Below, one piece after another: positions 10,000 through 22,445 of a stretch of DNA of 64,000 bases. Each line of letters starts with the position of its first letter. Position 1 is the stretch's first letter. Below the pieces are notes generated by a model. The model was not told where the DNA came from, ran no database searches, and saw only the letters and a list, made by a program, of their open reading frames with translations. The translations under genes were made by a program, and so were the position numbers. The stretch is from Okapia johnstoni (Eukaryota; Chordata; Mammalia; Artiodactyla; Giraffidae): positions 20,893,405 through 20,957,404 of the forward strand of contig CM044322.1 of assembly GCA_024291935.2 (NCBI GenBank). The letters are read 5' to 3'.

Positions 10000-11155
10000 C
10001 AGTAGATAGCATCTTAAATGCTGGCCTGTCAGTTGAATTTAGTAGTCTCAATTTCCCACAACAAGAAGTGCTTAGCAGTTCTTTGTTATTGTGTATCTTT
10101 TCTGGAAAATCGAGGAGGCCAGTGCTGCAAAGACCCAAACAGAAAGGCCTTTCCATTCTCTCTCTGGCTCTGCCCTGCCCCTCAGCCACCTGCATTCCTC
10201 ATAGGTACATCTCACACTGTTCTTTTTGGAAGCCAGCTTGCTTCCGATGTACGCGAGATTTTTATTTGAGCAGTCCCATGAGGACAATATCCAACTTCTT
10301 GAAATATCACAGAAAAATAAAGTTATATACGGAAATATGTGTGAAACGTGTTACAATGATTTCCATTTCTTACAAAGAAACTATAAGCACAGCACAGCCA
10401 TATTTGAATAATCGAATGTATATTAATCACAGTGTGATATGTCATGTTATTAAACTTCATCATAATGGTGACTGTCTGATAGCATATGGGATAGATCATC
10501 TCTGGCTAATTAATCACACTTGTGGTATATGTTTTGTATTGCTGCAGTGAATACTGCTATATTTGAACAGTTGCTGTACCTCGGAAAGCACATATTAGGT
10601 ATTCAAAGATTCCTGTTCTCCCTAGTGGCATTTTTTATCCTGTTAACGCTTGCAAAATGGCTGTTGGATAAGAAACTAACACTCCCCAACCTAGAGCTGT
10701 CTTGATTCCCACTACTTTCCACCAACTAGATCTCTCTCTAATTAGGTTCCTGTGTAAACTAGCCATTTTTTTTAAATAGGTTTTTATTTTTTTGGCAGTT
10801 CGCTTTACTTTTGACTGGCTGAATCCTCATGTATTCCCCGAGGAACTTGTTACATAATCCAAAGGCAGGTTTTTTAACTCAGGGGAATCTAGTTCAGTTG
10901 GAAGGACAGGAATATATTGAGAGAGAGAGAGAGAGAGCAATAAAATAGTTATAAGACTGCCTCGCATAGAAGCTTCTTGTGAGCTCCGGGAGGCGAGTGG
11001 GCAGGTGCTGAATTGGCCACTGAAGGGTGGAGGGAAATCAGAGCCATGGTGGAGGGTTGGGTTAGGGAAGGAAGGGAGGCAGAGATGTTTTTCTGAACGA
11101 CTGTGTATGAAAAAAAGATGGGAGCAGGTTCAAGGTCAGGGAGATGAAATGGCAA
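10000..11155. other. Unassigned stretch with (GA)n
   Basis: No gene or repeat recognised apart from a (GA)n run at 10919-10937. The frame at 10068-10550 (160 codons) has no known domain and overlaps others on both strands. Confidence 0.45.
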
Positions 11156-11157
11156 AT

Positions 11158-11375
11158 GAATGTGTGCTGTGTGCTCAATCGTGTTCGACTCTTTGCAATC
11201 CCATGGTCAATAGCCCACTAGGCTCATCTGCCCATGGAATTTTCCAGAAAAGAATACTGGAGTGGGCTGCCATATCCTTTTCCAGGGGATCTTCCCAACC
11301 CAGGGATCGAATCCGCATCCGCGTCTCTTCTGTCTCCTGCACTGGCAGGCAATTCTTTACTGCTGCACCAGAACG
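11158..11375 (-). mobile_element. Bov-tA SINE
   Basis: Reverse-complement copy from the tail side (GTGCTCAATCGTGTTCGACTC) to the head (CTGCACTGGCAGGCAATTC). The B-box region reads GGGATCGAATCC on this strand, so it is nearly intact. The head end is decayed after about 11370. Confidence 0.92.
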
Positions 11376-12142
11376 TGTTTAGATGAAAGTGTGGATAGAA
11401 AAGAAGGAAGAGTCGGTGGGTCTAGACGTGATCTGAGACGGAGAGGTCCACATGCGAATATGGTTTTTCCTGCAAGGCGTGCTCCGAGAGAACCACTGTG
11501 CAAGGAGGTTGGGTGTGCCAGAGAAAGAGCTTGTCAAAGAGTATTTAAGGCCAGGGATGGAGTTGGGTTTGTGAGCATGCATTGTGTGGGCATTGGGAAG
11601 GAGAGAAAATAGAAGGAAAGGGGCTGTGGGGAAAGGCATTAATTGCTTCCCACCTTTTCTATAACCTGACCATAAACACAGTTTCCCCATCAGGCTTTTT
11701 CATGGACCATTGAGGTGGACGCATGGCTCTGTGCCCTGTCAGCAGTGATGGTATTGAGGTGGACAGCCCTGGGGCTCTGCTTCCTCCCTGCAGTTCATCA
11801 TGTCTGAATTAAAAATGGAATTGTTTGGACAAGCCTGCTAAGTGAATGTTTTTCCAGCTTTAGTGGGAGAGCATAAGGAGCTCCTATTGGATAGAAACAG
11901 CATCTAACCACCTCGGGGTGTGCCGGGAGAGAAAATTTATATCACATCGTTCACATAGCATCTTTCCTCTGCTTCCCTGGTTTCCTGCATCTCAGAATGG
12001 CCTAAAGCATCTGTCCAAAACTGCCCAGGGTTGAACTTACCCTGCATCCATCTCCTAAACTGTCCAAAACCATCAGTCCTATTTGGACACTGATTTGGTC
12101 CTGCTCCAACAAGATTGTGAGTGACAAAGTTTTCATTTGAAC
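11376..12142. other. Unassigned non-coding stretch
   Basis: No repeat or gene recognised. Confidence 0.45.
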
Positions 12143-12178
12143 TTGTGTGTGTGTGCACGTGTGTGTATACACGTGTGC
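12143..12178. repeat. Interrupted (TG)n run
   Basis: A TG-rich tract at the tail side of the adjoining SINE. It is complementary to the (CA)n at the other side. Confidence 0.85.
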
Positions 12179-12197
12179 TGACTCAACATATGTACAT

Positions 12198-12395
12198 GTT
12201 CAGTCGCTCAGTCATGTCCAACTCTTTGTGAGCCAATGGACTGTAGCCCACCAGGTTCCTCTCTCCAAGCAAGAATGCTGGAGCCGGTTGCCATTTCCTA
12301 CTCCAGGGTATCTGCTCGACCCAGAGATCGAACCTGCATCTCTAGCGACTTCTGCATTGGCAGGCAGATTCTTTACCATTGTGCCACCTGGGAAG

Positions 12396-12396
<1 letters not shown>
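12198..12396 (-). mobile_element. Bov-tA SINE
   Basis: Full-length reverse-strand copy from TTCAGTCGCTCAGTCATGTC to the head TGCCACCTGGGAAGT. The B-box match AGATCGAACCT is nearly intact. A dinucleotide repeat borders each end. Confidence 0.94.

Positions 12397-12431
<35 letters not shown>
12397..12431. repeat. (CA)n microsatellite
   Basis: About 17 uninterrupted CA units starting exactly where the SINE head ends. Confidence 0.97.
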
Positions 12432-12434
<3 letters not shown>

Positions 12435-14135
12435 TGTAGTGTTGAAGAGAGAGGAACCCTGGTGGTAGAGACTCTCCAAAGATTCAATTCCTATAGAAAA
12501 GTGTTCAAGCAAAATTATCTGCATGAGTTTTTTTGCTTCTCTGTAAAAGCTACATTGAGCCACAGGAATCCCAGCTCCAGCGTGTAGTTATTCCATCCCC
12601 AGTCTGTTTTCCAGCAGAATATAGTGAGGAAGCCAAATAAAAGTAAACAGAATTGTCCAAGGTTGTGTTATGCAGGACAAAGTCCAGTGAACAGTTTCGG
12701 GTCTGTACCTTTAGAAGGGGAAGAGGAAGCCACCGGGGAAGGGTGAGACCAGCAGCTCATCTCAGGGGAGAGGTGCTGGGATTCTTGTGTGTCTTGGAGC
12801 AGGTCTCTCTGAGGCTGCCTAGTGGGTGGAGTGGGGGGCCAGGGTGGGCACTGCACACCTCAGCGGCAGAGAGGCCTGGAAGGAGCAGCTGACATGGGGC
12901 TGGAGAGAAACCTGCTCTGCCAGTGGAGAGGGTGGAGCCAAGGAGGAGAGAAATTGTCGTCGTGGTGAAAAGCGTTCCTCGGTTCTGCTTGCTCCATTAA
13001 CTCTGCGGAAGGAGGGCCTCGGTCCCAGCCAGTGCAGGTGTGAACGCTCAAGTCATCAGTTGGAAAATTGGGCCCTGGAGGCAGGAGCCGCCAGCTGCTC
13101 CGTGATGGGCTCTAATGCCTTCCAAGTCAAGGCTGAGCCCAGTATCCCTACCCTGGCGCCCCTTTCCCAGCAGTGTACTTGGCCCCCCACTGCCATCCTC
13201 CTCCCTCCAACCCTTTGCAGCTTCCCATGTAATTTGCTTGTAACAAGCCTCATAAAGTTTGATCGTGCTTGCTAGGCTAGGAGTGCAGACAGTCCAGTGG
13301 AGTGAGCTCGTGTTTCTGGCAGTGGAGCACGAGGGTTAATGCGAGTCCCAGAGGGAGCTGCCTGCCTGGGCTTTTTCAGGAATGGGAGGCAATTTAACAA
13401 CCTTCAGGCTTTCAAAGTGCCAGGAAAGTAAAACCTGACCTGCTCTCGGTGGGCTATATAGCCATGTTCTTTGAATTTTTATGGTTTTTCGGCTCCTTTG
13501 ACAAGTCCCCTCCTCTCTTCTCTGCCCTCATCCCCTGGGACCTTCAAATCATCATAAAACCAAACCTTTATTGTCATCTCATTGCCTTGAGCCATTGGCC
13601 CAACCAGAATTTCACTGTCTCTTCCATCACTCTCCATCCTCCCAACCTCTCTTAATTCCTTCTTGGCATGCTGTCATACCCTCTTCTTCCTCCTTTTCCA
13701 AAAACCCTCACCTCCTACTACCCCCCCAACTCCTGTATTCTCCCTCCCTTCCTCTCTCCCCTCCCCCCCTCTAGCTTTCCCATATCCTCTGTACTTCCCT
13801 GGACATCTGCCATAGGTTTATTGGCTTGGCATCTCAGTGGTACATGGACAGATGGACAGAGACCAGAGCAATGAAGCAGATAATTTCCCAAGGTGAACTA
13901 AAAGGCTTTACTCTTGATTCTTCCAATCCACCCAGGGCACTTCTCAATTTAGCAAACATGTGTGGTACATCATTATGAACAGCTACCATGTTAAACTCTG
14001 GGCCTTAACTCTACTGTTTACCTTGGAATCTGAGTCACCACAACCTTTACTACGGATATTATCACTAAACCACCTTTTGCAACTAGCACTGTTATTAATT
14101 TGCAAGCTTATTAAATAACTCTTCCAATATTATCC
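12432..14135. other. Unassigned, partly GC-richer stretch
   Basis: No interspersed repeat recognised. 12700-13200 is GC-richer and carries overlapping frames on both strands (12826-13275 plus; 13056-13253 minus) without any known domain. 13500-13790 is strongly pyrimidine-rich. A coding exon cannot be supported. Confidence 0.45.
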
Positions 14136-14137
14136 AT

Positions 14138-14235
14138 TGAAATAAATGCATCTTTATTGGGTACCTTCTATGTGGCAGTCTTTACGCTAATCATTGGAGA
14201 CATACAGTGCTCTTCATGGGACTTGCAAAAATCTT
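14138..14235 (-). mobile_element. L2 LINE 3' end fragment
   Basis: Reverse-complement L2 tail pattern: TTTATTGGGTACCTTCTATGTGGCAG, split here by family order, then CATTGGAGACATACAG. Confidence 0.6.
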
Positions 14236-14337
14236 TGGAATAGTCAGGCCCCAGAATTATCATTGGCTAGTCCAAGACTACAGAGCTAATGAATGTACAG
14301 CTTGGATATTTTTCCGTTAGAGCTAGTTTTTCAGTTA

Positions 14338-14500
14338 GAGCATGGTTTCTCAAACTTGGTTGTACAACACTGGAATCACTTGGACAACTAAAATATACTG
14401 ATGTCTGGGTGCCAATCCCGGAGATTCCGATTTCACCTCAATGGGGTATGGCCTGGGCTGAAGATTTTTAAAAGTTCCCCCAGCCAGTTCTAATAAGCAA
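14338..14500 (+). mobile_element. MER5A-like hAT element
   Basis: Pattern GGTTTCTCAAACTTGG, then GGAATCACTTGGACAAC, GATTCCGATTTCAC and AGATTTTTAAAAGTTCCCC, in MER5A order. The right end is decayed. Confidence 0.75.
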
Positions 14501-14861
14501 CAAAGAACCGCCATCTAGAGCACTTTGTGAACTGTACCATCTCAAATTGTTTCTGTTTTTCTAGTGCTTGCTTACACAGGAATGAACCCTGTTCCCTCTG
14601 CGAGGTTAGAAACTTAGGTACATACTTGTGTCTCCTATATTTTCTGTGACCCATAAGGTTTAGCACAATGCTTAATGCACCAGAAAGAGGCAGCGCTAAC
14701 TCGTTGGATGACTGCAAGTAGTAAACAAGTTTGAGGGTGGGGTTTGGTGGCAGGAAAGATTGGCAAATGAGTTTTCCCCACTTCAGCTGGTGACAGTAGA
14801 CCTGAGCCGTCTGACAACTCTTAAGAACACCGCACAACAAACTGGCTCCATGTTTTATTTG

Positions 14862-15117
14862 TCTGTTTGTTTATTTTTGGCTGCACTGGGTCTTCATTGC
14901 TGTGCACCGTCTTTTTCTAGCTGTGGTGCACAGGCTTCTCATTGTGGTAGCTTCTCTTCTTGCGGAGCACGGGTTCTAGAGCACGTGGGCTTCAGTAGTG
15001 TGGTGCATGGGTTTAGTTGCCCCGCAGCATGTGGGATCTTCCCTGGCCAGGAATTGAACTCATGTCCCCTGCCTTGGCAGGTGGATTCTTAACCACTGGA
15101 CTACTAGGGAAGTCCCT
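14862..15117 (-). mobile_element. CHR-2-type tRNA SINE
   Basis: Reverse-strand cetartiodactyl SINE. It begins TTTATTTTTGGCTGCACTGG, has repeated GGGCTTCAGTAGTGTGG-like body units, and ends in the tRNA-like head with AGGAATTGAACTCATGTCCC and ACCACTGGACTACTAGGGAA. Confidence 0.88.
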
Positions 15118-15606
15118 GGCTCTCCTTTAGAGTTCATGACTTTACTTGCCCTCTCTCTCAATTTTCCCCACTTTTATCTCTCGCAGGATTCCCCAGGAAT
15201 TGTCTCTTTCCATTTAAAATTTTCTATTTTCCAGACTGTAAACCAATGCCAAGTTAGCTTTCTAGAACACTGTCCCCCTATCAAAGCTAGCACCTGGAAA
15301 CCAGGCTTCGCCTCCAGCACAAGGAGGATCCAGTCCCTCTGCTTTTCCATTGTTGCCCATGCTACCCTGGGCTACCATGTAGAGGAGCCATAGATGCGAG
15401 CAGATCTCAAAGCCATCAAGGAACATGGCCAAGCTCTTTGTTTCCACACTGTCTGAGCCCGCACCAGAATACATTTAACTCTTCTTTCTTGGTAATATGG
15501 GCTCTTTCCAGCAAGCACCTCAAGACTCTTCCAGTTCCTGCTCTCTGCCCAGTTCCACATCCACATTGTTAGGTATTTGTTACAGCAGTACCCCAGATCA
15601 ATACCA

Positions 15607-15975
15607 ATTTCTGTCTTAGTCTGCTGAGGCTGCTATAACAAAATACCACAGACCGGGCGGCTTATACAACGGGAATTTATTTCTCACAGTTCTGGAGGCT
15701 GGGAATCTGAGATCAAGTTGCTATCATAGTTGGTTCTGTTTGGGGAGGGGTCCCTTGCAGATGGCTGTCTTCTTGCTGTACCTCACATGGCAGACAAAGA
15801 TCACACATCTCTTCCTTTCCCTGTAAGGGCAGTATTCCCATCATGAGATCCTCTCATAACCTCATGTAACTCTAATGCCTCTTCCAAAGGCCTCTTCTCC
15901 GAATGCCAGTACAATGGGGATTAGGGCTTCAATGCGTGAATTTTTGAGGGGACACAAATATTCACTCTATACTCA
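15607..15975 (-). mobile_element. MLT1-type MaLR LTR
   Basis: Reverse-strand ERVL-MaLR LTR with the blocks TAACAAAATACCACAGACCG, TTTATTTCTCACAGTTCTGG and ATGCCTCTTCCAAAGGCC, then GGGGATTAGGGCTTCAATG. It ends at GGGGACACAAATATTCACTC. No internal region is seen beside it. Confidence 0.88.
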
Positions 15976-15985
15976 TAGGTAAGGG

Positions 15986-16190
15986 ATTCCCAGGTGGCTC
16001 AGTGGTAAAGAATCCACCTACCAATGCAGGAGATGCAAATTGAATCCCTGGATCAGGAACATCCCCTGGAGGAGGAAATGACAACTCACTCCAGTATTCT
16101 TGCCTGAAAAATCCCATGGACAGAGGGGCCTGGCGGACTACAGTCCATGGGGTCGCAAAGAGTTGAATGCAACTAAGCACATATGCACAT
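15986..16190 (+). mobile_element. Bov-tA SINE
   Basis: Full-length copy with an intact A-box match TGGCTCAGTGGT. The B box is changed (AATTGAATCCC). It lies about 10 bases beyond the end of the MLT1 LTR. Confidence 0.94.
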
Positions 16191-17261
16191 AGATAAGTTC
16201 TATATTTGTGGTTGGGTAATGGGATTAGAGTCTTCATCTCACAAGAACTCAAAGGACCATTTGTCAGCAAATCCTTACCCCTCAAAACTTCTTGGTTCTA
16301 GAACAAAGTACCACAGTTTCATCTTTCAAAATGTAGAGTTGTGAGAGATGAAGGTAGGGAAGGGTCGGATTTTTGCTTTTAACGAGTTGCTGGAAATGAT
16401 TCATTTATTTATTCATTCATTCAGTAAGGGGAACAGTGGATTGTGGAAGAGGGGCAAGTAAAGGATAAGTTAGAGAGGAAAGCCTGTGGCATATCAGGAA
16501 AGCCCTCAAGTGTCACACTGGGGAGTCTGGGCTTCTTGTCACACCCCTAGACTCAGGGACGTGACCAGCCAGTCCCTGCCACTGGATCTCTTCTACCACT
16601 AAGCATTTGGGATACAAGGGTGGCTTCAAAAACAACTTCTCAAGTGCCCAGTTGATTGTCAGATGGCAATGCCACCTCTACCTATGAAGACACTCTCAGG
16701 TCAAAGCCTCAAGGACATTTCTCCCATCATGTTGAGCTTATCTGCAATAAAAGAAAATAGTAGGCGATCTCTGGTTAGGTATTAGACTCTCTTTGAGGAC
16801 TGCAGTTATATCACTAACCTATTTTAAACAAGGACTCACCCACCCCACTGCCAAAAAAAAGGAAACTTATGTTTCCATAGGCACCTGCTGTATCTATTCT
16901 CTGTTGATGCCAGAGATTTTTAGGAATGAAGTGTTCCATAGCTGTAATTTTTTAAATCCCACCTAAAACATGGCTCCATTGTTCTTCTGTCTGACACTAC
17001 AGCTTCTATTCTCTCCCATAAGTCCCTTATTAACAGAAAAAGGGCAAGAATCATTCCAGAGCTGAGGCCAGAAAAAACCTCACTGAATATATCTGTTTGC
17101 TTTTTAAACATCATTATAGGAGCCTCTAGAAATTCCATGTGTTCTGTTTGCTGAAGAGCCTTGAGTTCTCAATGAAGTTGAGTTTGCAGAAGCTCCAAGG
17201 GAATCTTATGTCCTCACCACACACCCAGGGACAGGCACCACTGACTCTTTTCTCAATATGT
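16191..17261. other. Unassigned non-coding stretch
   Basis: No repeat or gene recognised beyond a short (TTCA)n-like run near 16400-16420. Confidence 0.45.
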
Positions 17262-17388
17262 GTGTGTGTGTGTTAGTCGCTCAGTCGTGTCCGACTCTTT
17301 GTGACCCCCATGGACTGTAGCCCTCCAGGCTTCTCCATCCATGGGAATTTCCAGGCAAATGTACTGGAGTGGGTTGCCATTTCCTTCT

Positions 17389-17391
<3 letters not shown>
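17262..17391 (-). mobile_element. Bov-tA SINE, tRNA-head truncated
   Basis: Reverse copy starting in a short TG run and GTTAGTCGCTCAGTCGTGTC. It stops after GGTTGCCATTTCCTTCTC, so the head is lost. It breaks at nearly the same SINE position as the copy at 1160-1280, and it too abuts a TA run. Confidence 0.93.

Positions 17392-17430
<39 letters not shown>
17392..17430. repeat. (TA)n microsatellite
   Basis: About 19 uninterrupted TA units fused to the truncated SINE. Confidence 0.97.
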
Positions 17431-17431
<1 letters not shown>

Positions 17432-17619
17432 CTTTTGGAGAAAGTAAAATGCTTATTTCTGTTAATTCTGGGCAATTTTCTGTTAACCTTCACTTCTTTC
17501 CAGTCCAATTTTGCCATTCAGTCTCTGCCACAAGACAGTCACATTCAAAAGTAGAAGGAACTGTTGAAAGAGAAGGAAAGGATTTGTGGGCGAGAAGACT
17601 CAGACTGCTATGAAGGGTA

Positions 17620-17790
17620 GCAAGAACTTTACAGATTTTATCCTCATGACAACCGGGGCGGGGGAGGGGGTGGCAAGTAAAAGCATCTCCATTTCACAAA
17701 TGAGGTTACAGAAACTCAGAAAATTTCCCCGAGATCACGAAGGTGGAAAGTAGTAGACTGGGTTCTACAGGTGTGCACACAGGGCAGGCT
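17620..17790 (-). mobile_element. MIR SINE
   Basis: Reverse-strand MIR pattern: TCCATTTCACAAATGAGG, then ACAGAAACTCAGAAAATTTC, GATCACGAAGG and GACTGGGTTC. A G-rich run at 17655-17671 interrupts the left part. Confidence 0.75.
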
Positions 17791-19296
17791 CCTAATTAGT
17801 ATCTGTGGATTTGAAATCCCATGTATCATATTAGCTGGGGGAAGAGAAGACTTTCTCTGATTAATCTGGGAGAGTGATTAATGAGGGATGTAAAATTTGA
17901 TAAAAAGAATATGCCATCAGATTTGTAAAGTGCTTTTCTACCTTAGAAAACCTTTTGCAGCTCTTTTCTCATAGGACAGAAGGACCAAATGAAGTATGGA
18001 TGTTCCAGGCAAAGAAACTGCCACTTCAGGATCATTTAATGAATTAGGGACAGACTAGGGGACAAACCCAGGCTCCCGGCACCTAAGTCAGAGACTTCAG
18101 CACTGCATCTGTGCTTCACAAGTTTTGTCATTCTTCAAAAGCAGTACAGATTTCCAGAGACCACCCCACATCCACTGTATCGCTGTTTCTGGAATTGGGG
18201 ATGCTTTGTCCTGGCACCAAGTTTGTGAACATTTGCACTATTATCTTGTTTTTTGGTTACTTAGACATGTCCCTTCCACACACTGAGGTGAGACACCTAA
18301 GCCTCCTCTAAGACACTGGTGTCTTTAATCCATATACTGACTGTTCAAGGAGGGAAACGGGAAAATACCCCTTGTTGGCTCTCATTTTCCAAAAACCTCA
18401 CTGTTAGCTTGTTCTTCCTTATATCTAGCTATAGCTTTTCTTTATTCAAGTGTTTTTTTTTAACTCATTTTCTCATCATTAAGAATAGAGAACATATGAT
18501 CGCCATCTTTCTTGTAATAGCAGTCCCTGTAATTGAAAGCACCTCTTCTTTCTTCAGAATCTTCTACCTCAGACTGAATTCTAGCCCTTGTAGATCAGAG
18601 TTATGAAGTATTTTTAGACAAAGGCAATTCTGAGTTGTGGACCCTGAGGAGAACTTCAGAAAGACACCCCAAAGATATACTTTTTTTTGATGTGATAAAT
18701 TTTGATTAATATTATTAAAGATTCACACGAATTTTACTTAAGAAAGAAAACATACATTTCAATTTCCTTTTGCTACCCTATATTTTATTTTTTAAAAACC
18801 TAATCTAAAGTTATAAAGCATATAACATTGAAAACAATTTTTAAAATCACTGATCACAATGATATACTACAAAAATAGCTGAAAGTGACTGGGCTTCTTT
18901 AAGCCATTGCTCAATCCAGATTTACAGCTGCCCGATACCTAGAGAGAAGGGTGGGTCAGACAAGCTCATATTTTTTCTCACTTTTCTGTAACTTTTTTCC
19001 CCTCTTATAAGAAAGAAAGTGTCAAGTAAAAAGTGAGAAAACACCCTCTCTTCCTCTGATTCTTTCTCCCTATCCCCATCCAAAATAACTCAAACTATTT
19101 ATTTTACCAAATCTCTAGGAGATAATTCTAGTTTGGACTTAAAAAGAATGCTCTTGTGTCTATTTCCTCATGTCATGAAAGATCCCAGTAATGCCCTGGG
19201 TCGGGGGAGGACACATCTTTGGGAACTAAGACAGGTTAACAGAAACGAGCAGAGGTCTCCATCCACAGTCAAGTCACTTTGACCACATGTTCCTCC
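17791..19296. other. Unassigned AT-rich stretch
   Basis: No family recognised. 18660-18900 is very AT-rich and could be a decayed LINE, but no diagnostic block is visible. The frame at 18319-18606 has no known domain. Confidence 0.4.
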
Positions 19297-19496
19297 ACTC
19301 GTTTAGTTGCTAGGTTGTGTCCAACTCTTTTATGGTCCCATGGCCCGTGGCCCCTCTGTCCATGGGATTCTCCAGGCAAGAATACTGGAGTGGGTTGCCA
19401 TTTCCTTCTCCAGGGGATCTTCCTGACCCAGGGATTGAACCCACATCTCCTTCACTGGCAGGTGGACTCTTTACGACTGTACCACCTGGGAAGCCC
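19297..19496 (-). mobile_element. Bov-tA SINE
   Basis: Full-length reverse copy from TCGTTTAGTTGCTAGGTTG to the head ACCACCTGGGAAGCCC. The B-box region reads GGGATTGAACCC on this strand. Confidence 0.95.
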
Positions 19497-22032
19497 ACTC
19501 CTCTTCCAGCACTTGGATAATATTTGTGTTCACTTAGTTGGTGACACCTCTGGTACCACTAGGGGCTCGGGACTTTCTTGTCTCTATTGTTGTGTTCTAA
19601 AAAGTTTATTAAGTGTATGCATTAGCACCAGATTCAATACCCAGTCAAATTCTAAGTTCTGAATCCAGCAAAAAAATTATAATAATGTGTAGTTAACTGC
19701 TGTTTATTTCCTTTTATTCTACCTTTCCTTCTGCTTGTTAGAAAATTTTAAATATTTGGAAATAGCCAACTAAAAAAATAAACTCATTGGAAAAGGTGTT
19801 CCTGTCAGCACAGTTTACCTTCCCAGTTCTACCAACAGAAGCTCCACAGGCAGAATTATTCAGCAAGGAAAGCTGGAAGCCCCATGGAGAAGGAAGTAGT
19901 GACATTAACACATGGGATTGGCACACAGAATAAGTGCCTGTCGGCAGGAAATATGTACAGACATGGTGCTTTATGACCCGTAGATGCCACTCTTCCCATC
20001 ACCAGCCAAGTTTATCTGGAAAGACCATGCTGCCTGATGTCCTAAATGTCACAGACAAAAAAGAGCTTTTTTGTTCCTAAAGAATCATTTCCTTACTCAA
20101 GGCCTTGGGTTGTCAATGCATAAAATCTACAAAAAAAAAAAAAAATCCTACCTGGAAAAGACATCAATGGCAACACCTTCCTCTAGCTCAGGGGATCAGA
20201 GCTGTAAAGGAAGACACGACAGACATAGCCAACCCCTTTCCATCACAGCCAAAAAACAAATGTGCCTTGCAGATGCCTTGGACAGCAATGGACATTTGGC
20301 TCAGGACTGCCTACATTTGTTTCACAGTCAACCTCATGCATACCCTGACAAGAGCAATCAAATGGTCTCTCTTCTGCTGTTCTCTGAGCATATACACACT
20401 CAGCTGAGCAGATTGGATGGTCCACTATCCACACTAGGAAACTTTAGGAAGGGAAAATGCACAAACAGCCCTTCAACCCAGTAAGTCTTCTTTGAGAACC
20501 ATGGTGTGGCTTTACAGAAAGAGATGGATGATTGAAAAGCAGTTTCTTCAAATTAAGACATCACTATTCTGTTGCAGCCTAGAATACCAATCAGGTCAGG
20601 ACAACACAAGCAAACTCCTTGATTCCTTAGGCTATGAATTGATGAGATACTATCTGGTGTCTCCTGCTGGAGGAAATGTCTTGAATCTCCACATGCACAT
20701 GTCATCACAGAAATATACTGAAGAGGCATCCCCAAAGGTTGGCCTAATGACACACAGTTTCTGGTGGCTTTCTCCCTTCCTTTTTTGGCATTCCTACTTT
20801 CCTGCCTTCCCACCTTCTGTGTTGTTGTCCAGGAATGACTCCCTCTTTAGACCTGACCTTTTGTTCCTTCCCAAGGCGACTCCCATGGGGATCTAACTTT
20901 CTGCATGGTTTCTACCAGCCTAATTGGAATTGAGTTAACCATGGCTGGCTGTTTCATGTCCCAAGTTTTTGTGCTAGTATCATTCCCAGGTGACATTTAT
21001 CCTTTAAAAACTTTTGTTGATTTTGCAATCTGAAGAAATGGCAATTGTGGCTGTGACAACAGTGAGTTAGGCCCATAGGAGCCTACACGCAAATGGTGAT
21101 CGGGAGTTCTCATTTCTACAGAGACTCCTGAATTCTAAAGCTCTTTCTTCAGAAGATGATCCCTGTATGCAATTCTTTTCAATCTAATCCAGCAAATATG
21201 CTGCTGGTAGTAACAGAACTGTGTTCTGTTACATCACTGACTCAGATACCACAGGGAAATGAAAGAGGTATGTCTTGTTTTCTTCAAGACACCTGTTGGT
21301 GCAGATGAGATCTGACGACACATGAAACAGCCACAGAGCAGTAGGATAAAACTCAAAATCAGGCACTAAATTCTGATGCAGAGCTGACAATACTACACAA
21401 GTTCAAAGCAGGCTCAATCGATGTGAATGGCTATTCTGGAGGGTGAGTGAGTTAGCAGCTGGCAGGCAGAAGGGGCAAGCTATTCAATGTATGGAAAATG
21501 TGCTCAGCTATAGTAGGGACCAGAGCTAACCCAAAGCTGATGCTCTGAGCTGTCTCTAAACACTGAGTGAAAGGCTGCCTCTTTTGAATTGTATTTTGTA
21601 CCTTCAGATGGCTCCCAAGGCGAAGGTGAGACAAGAAGCCATTTGCCCACAAGCAGGCCATCAACACAGTCTGTGCTGGTGATCTCAAAGCCTGGTTCTC
21701 CAGGCACAGCATGAGCAAATAGCTGCCCCAAATGGGAAGGGAAATATTTCCAAATGATCAAGTGCTCAAGGCCAAGTGTTCAATCCTGGGTAGGCCAGTT
21801 ATTCTTTACCTGTTTCACGTAAGTTTGTGCTTTCTAACACCAGGTCAACTGTTCCATGTTAGTTACAATAAGCCTGGAGAAGAACAAAAATGAGTTGTGA
21901 AGAATCTGCCACCACTGTTAAAATACCCACAGTTTTACACTAGCTGTGTTTACCCATGTTGTGTTGGCAATCTCAGAGCTTTTTTTTCCTGTTTGTTTTC
22001 GTTTCTATAGAGCACATCATTAAAACATACTC
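19497..22032. other. Unassigned 2.5-kb stretch
   Basis: No repeat family recognised. An A-run lies at 20132-20146. Two consecutive plus-strand frames (20071-20484 and 20492-20896) are in different frames, show no known domain and lack supporting splice structure. I treat them as chance. Confidence 0.45.
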
Positions 22033-22034
22033 AT

Positions 22035-22275
22035 AATAGCAGTATAGCATAGTGGCTGAGTGTAGGCAACCCACATTGCTGGGTTAAAATCCTAGCTCTT
22101 CTCTTTAGCTGAATGACTTTAGACAAGCTACTTGATGCAATAGTGCCTCAGCTTCTGTCAATTTGAAAAATAGGGATGATGATGATAATATTTTAATAAG
22201 ATTATTTGGGGGAATAAATGAGATAGTACATGTGCAAGGGTTAGAAGACTGCCCTGGTATGTTGGGCATGCAATA
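22035..22275 (+). mobile_element. MIR SINE, near full length
   Basis: Matches MIR in order: AGTATAGCATAGTGGCTGAG, GGGTTAAAATCCTAGCTCTT, AGCTGAATGACTTTAGACAA, AAATAGGGATGATGATGAT and ATGCAATAAATAA. The tRNA-like head is present. Confidence 0.88.
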
Positions 22276-22334
22276 AATAACAAGTCATCACTAGGATGAT
22301 GGTCATTATTCATCCAGAAGTGATCTTACAAAGC

Positions 22335-22445
22335 ATCTAGTTAAATAATACCATTTTACAAATAAGGAAACTCAATTCTCCAGAGGAAAAGTGACTTTCT
22401 GAGGAGCATTAGTTAAGTGGGTACTAGTACCCTTGGCTCCTAACT
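22335..22445 (-). mobile_element. Probable MIR fragment
   Basis: The pattern CATTTTACAAATAAGGAAAC then GTGACTTTCTGAGGAGCATT resembles the reverse MIR core. The match is weak. Confidence 0.45.

Noticed and set aside
12826..13275. 149-codon plus frame in GC-richer DNA
   Set aside because: No known domain, and frames of similar quality overlap on the minus strand. GC-rich sequence makes long chance frames likely.
20071..20896. Two consecutive plus-strand frames of 137 and 134 codons
   Set aside because: They are in different frames, share no domain with known proteins, and the first contains an A-run. A GTAAGT-like word at the junction is not enough to support an exon.
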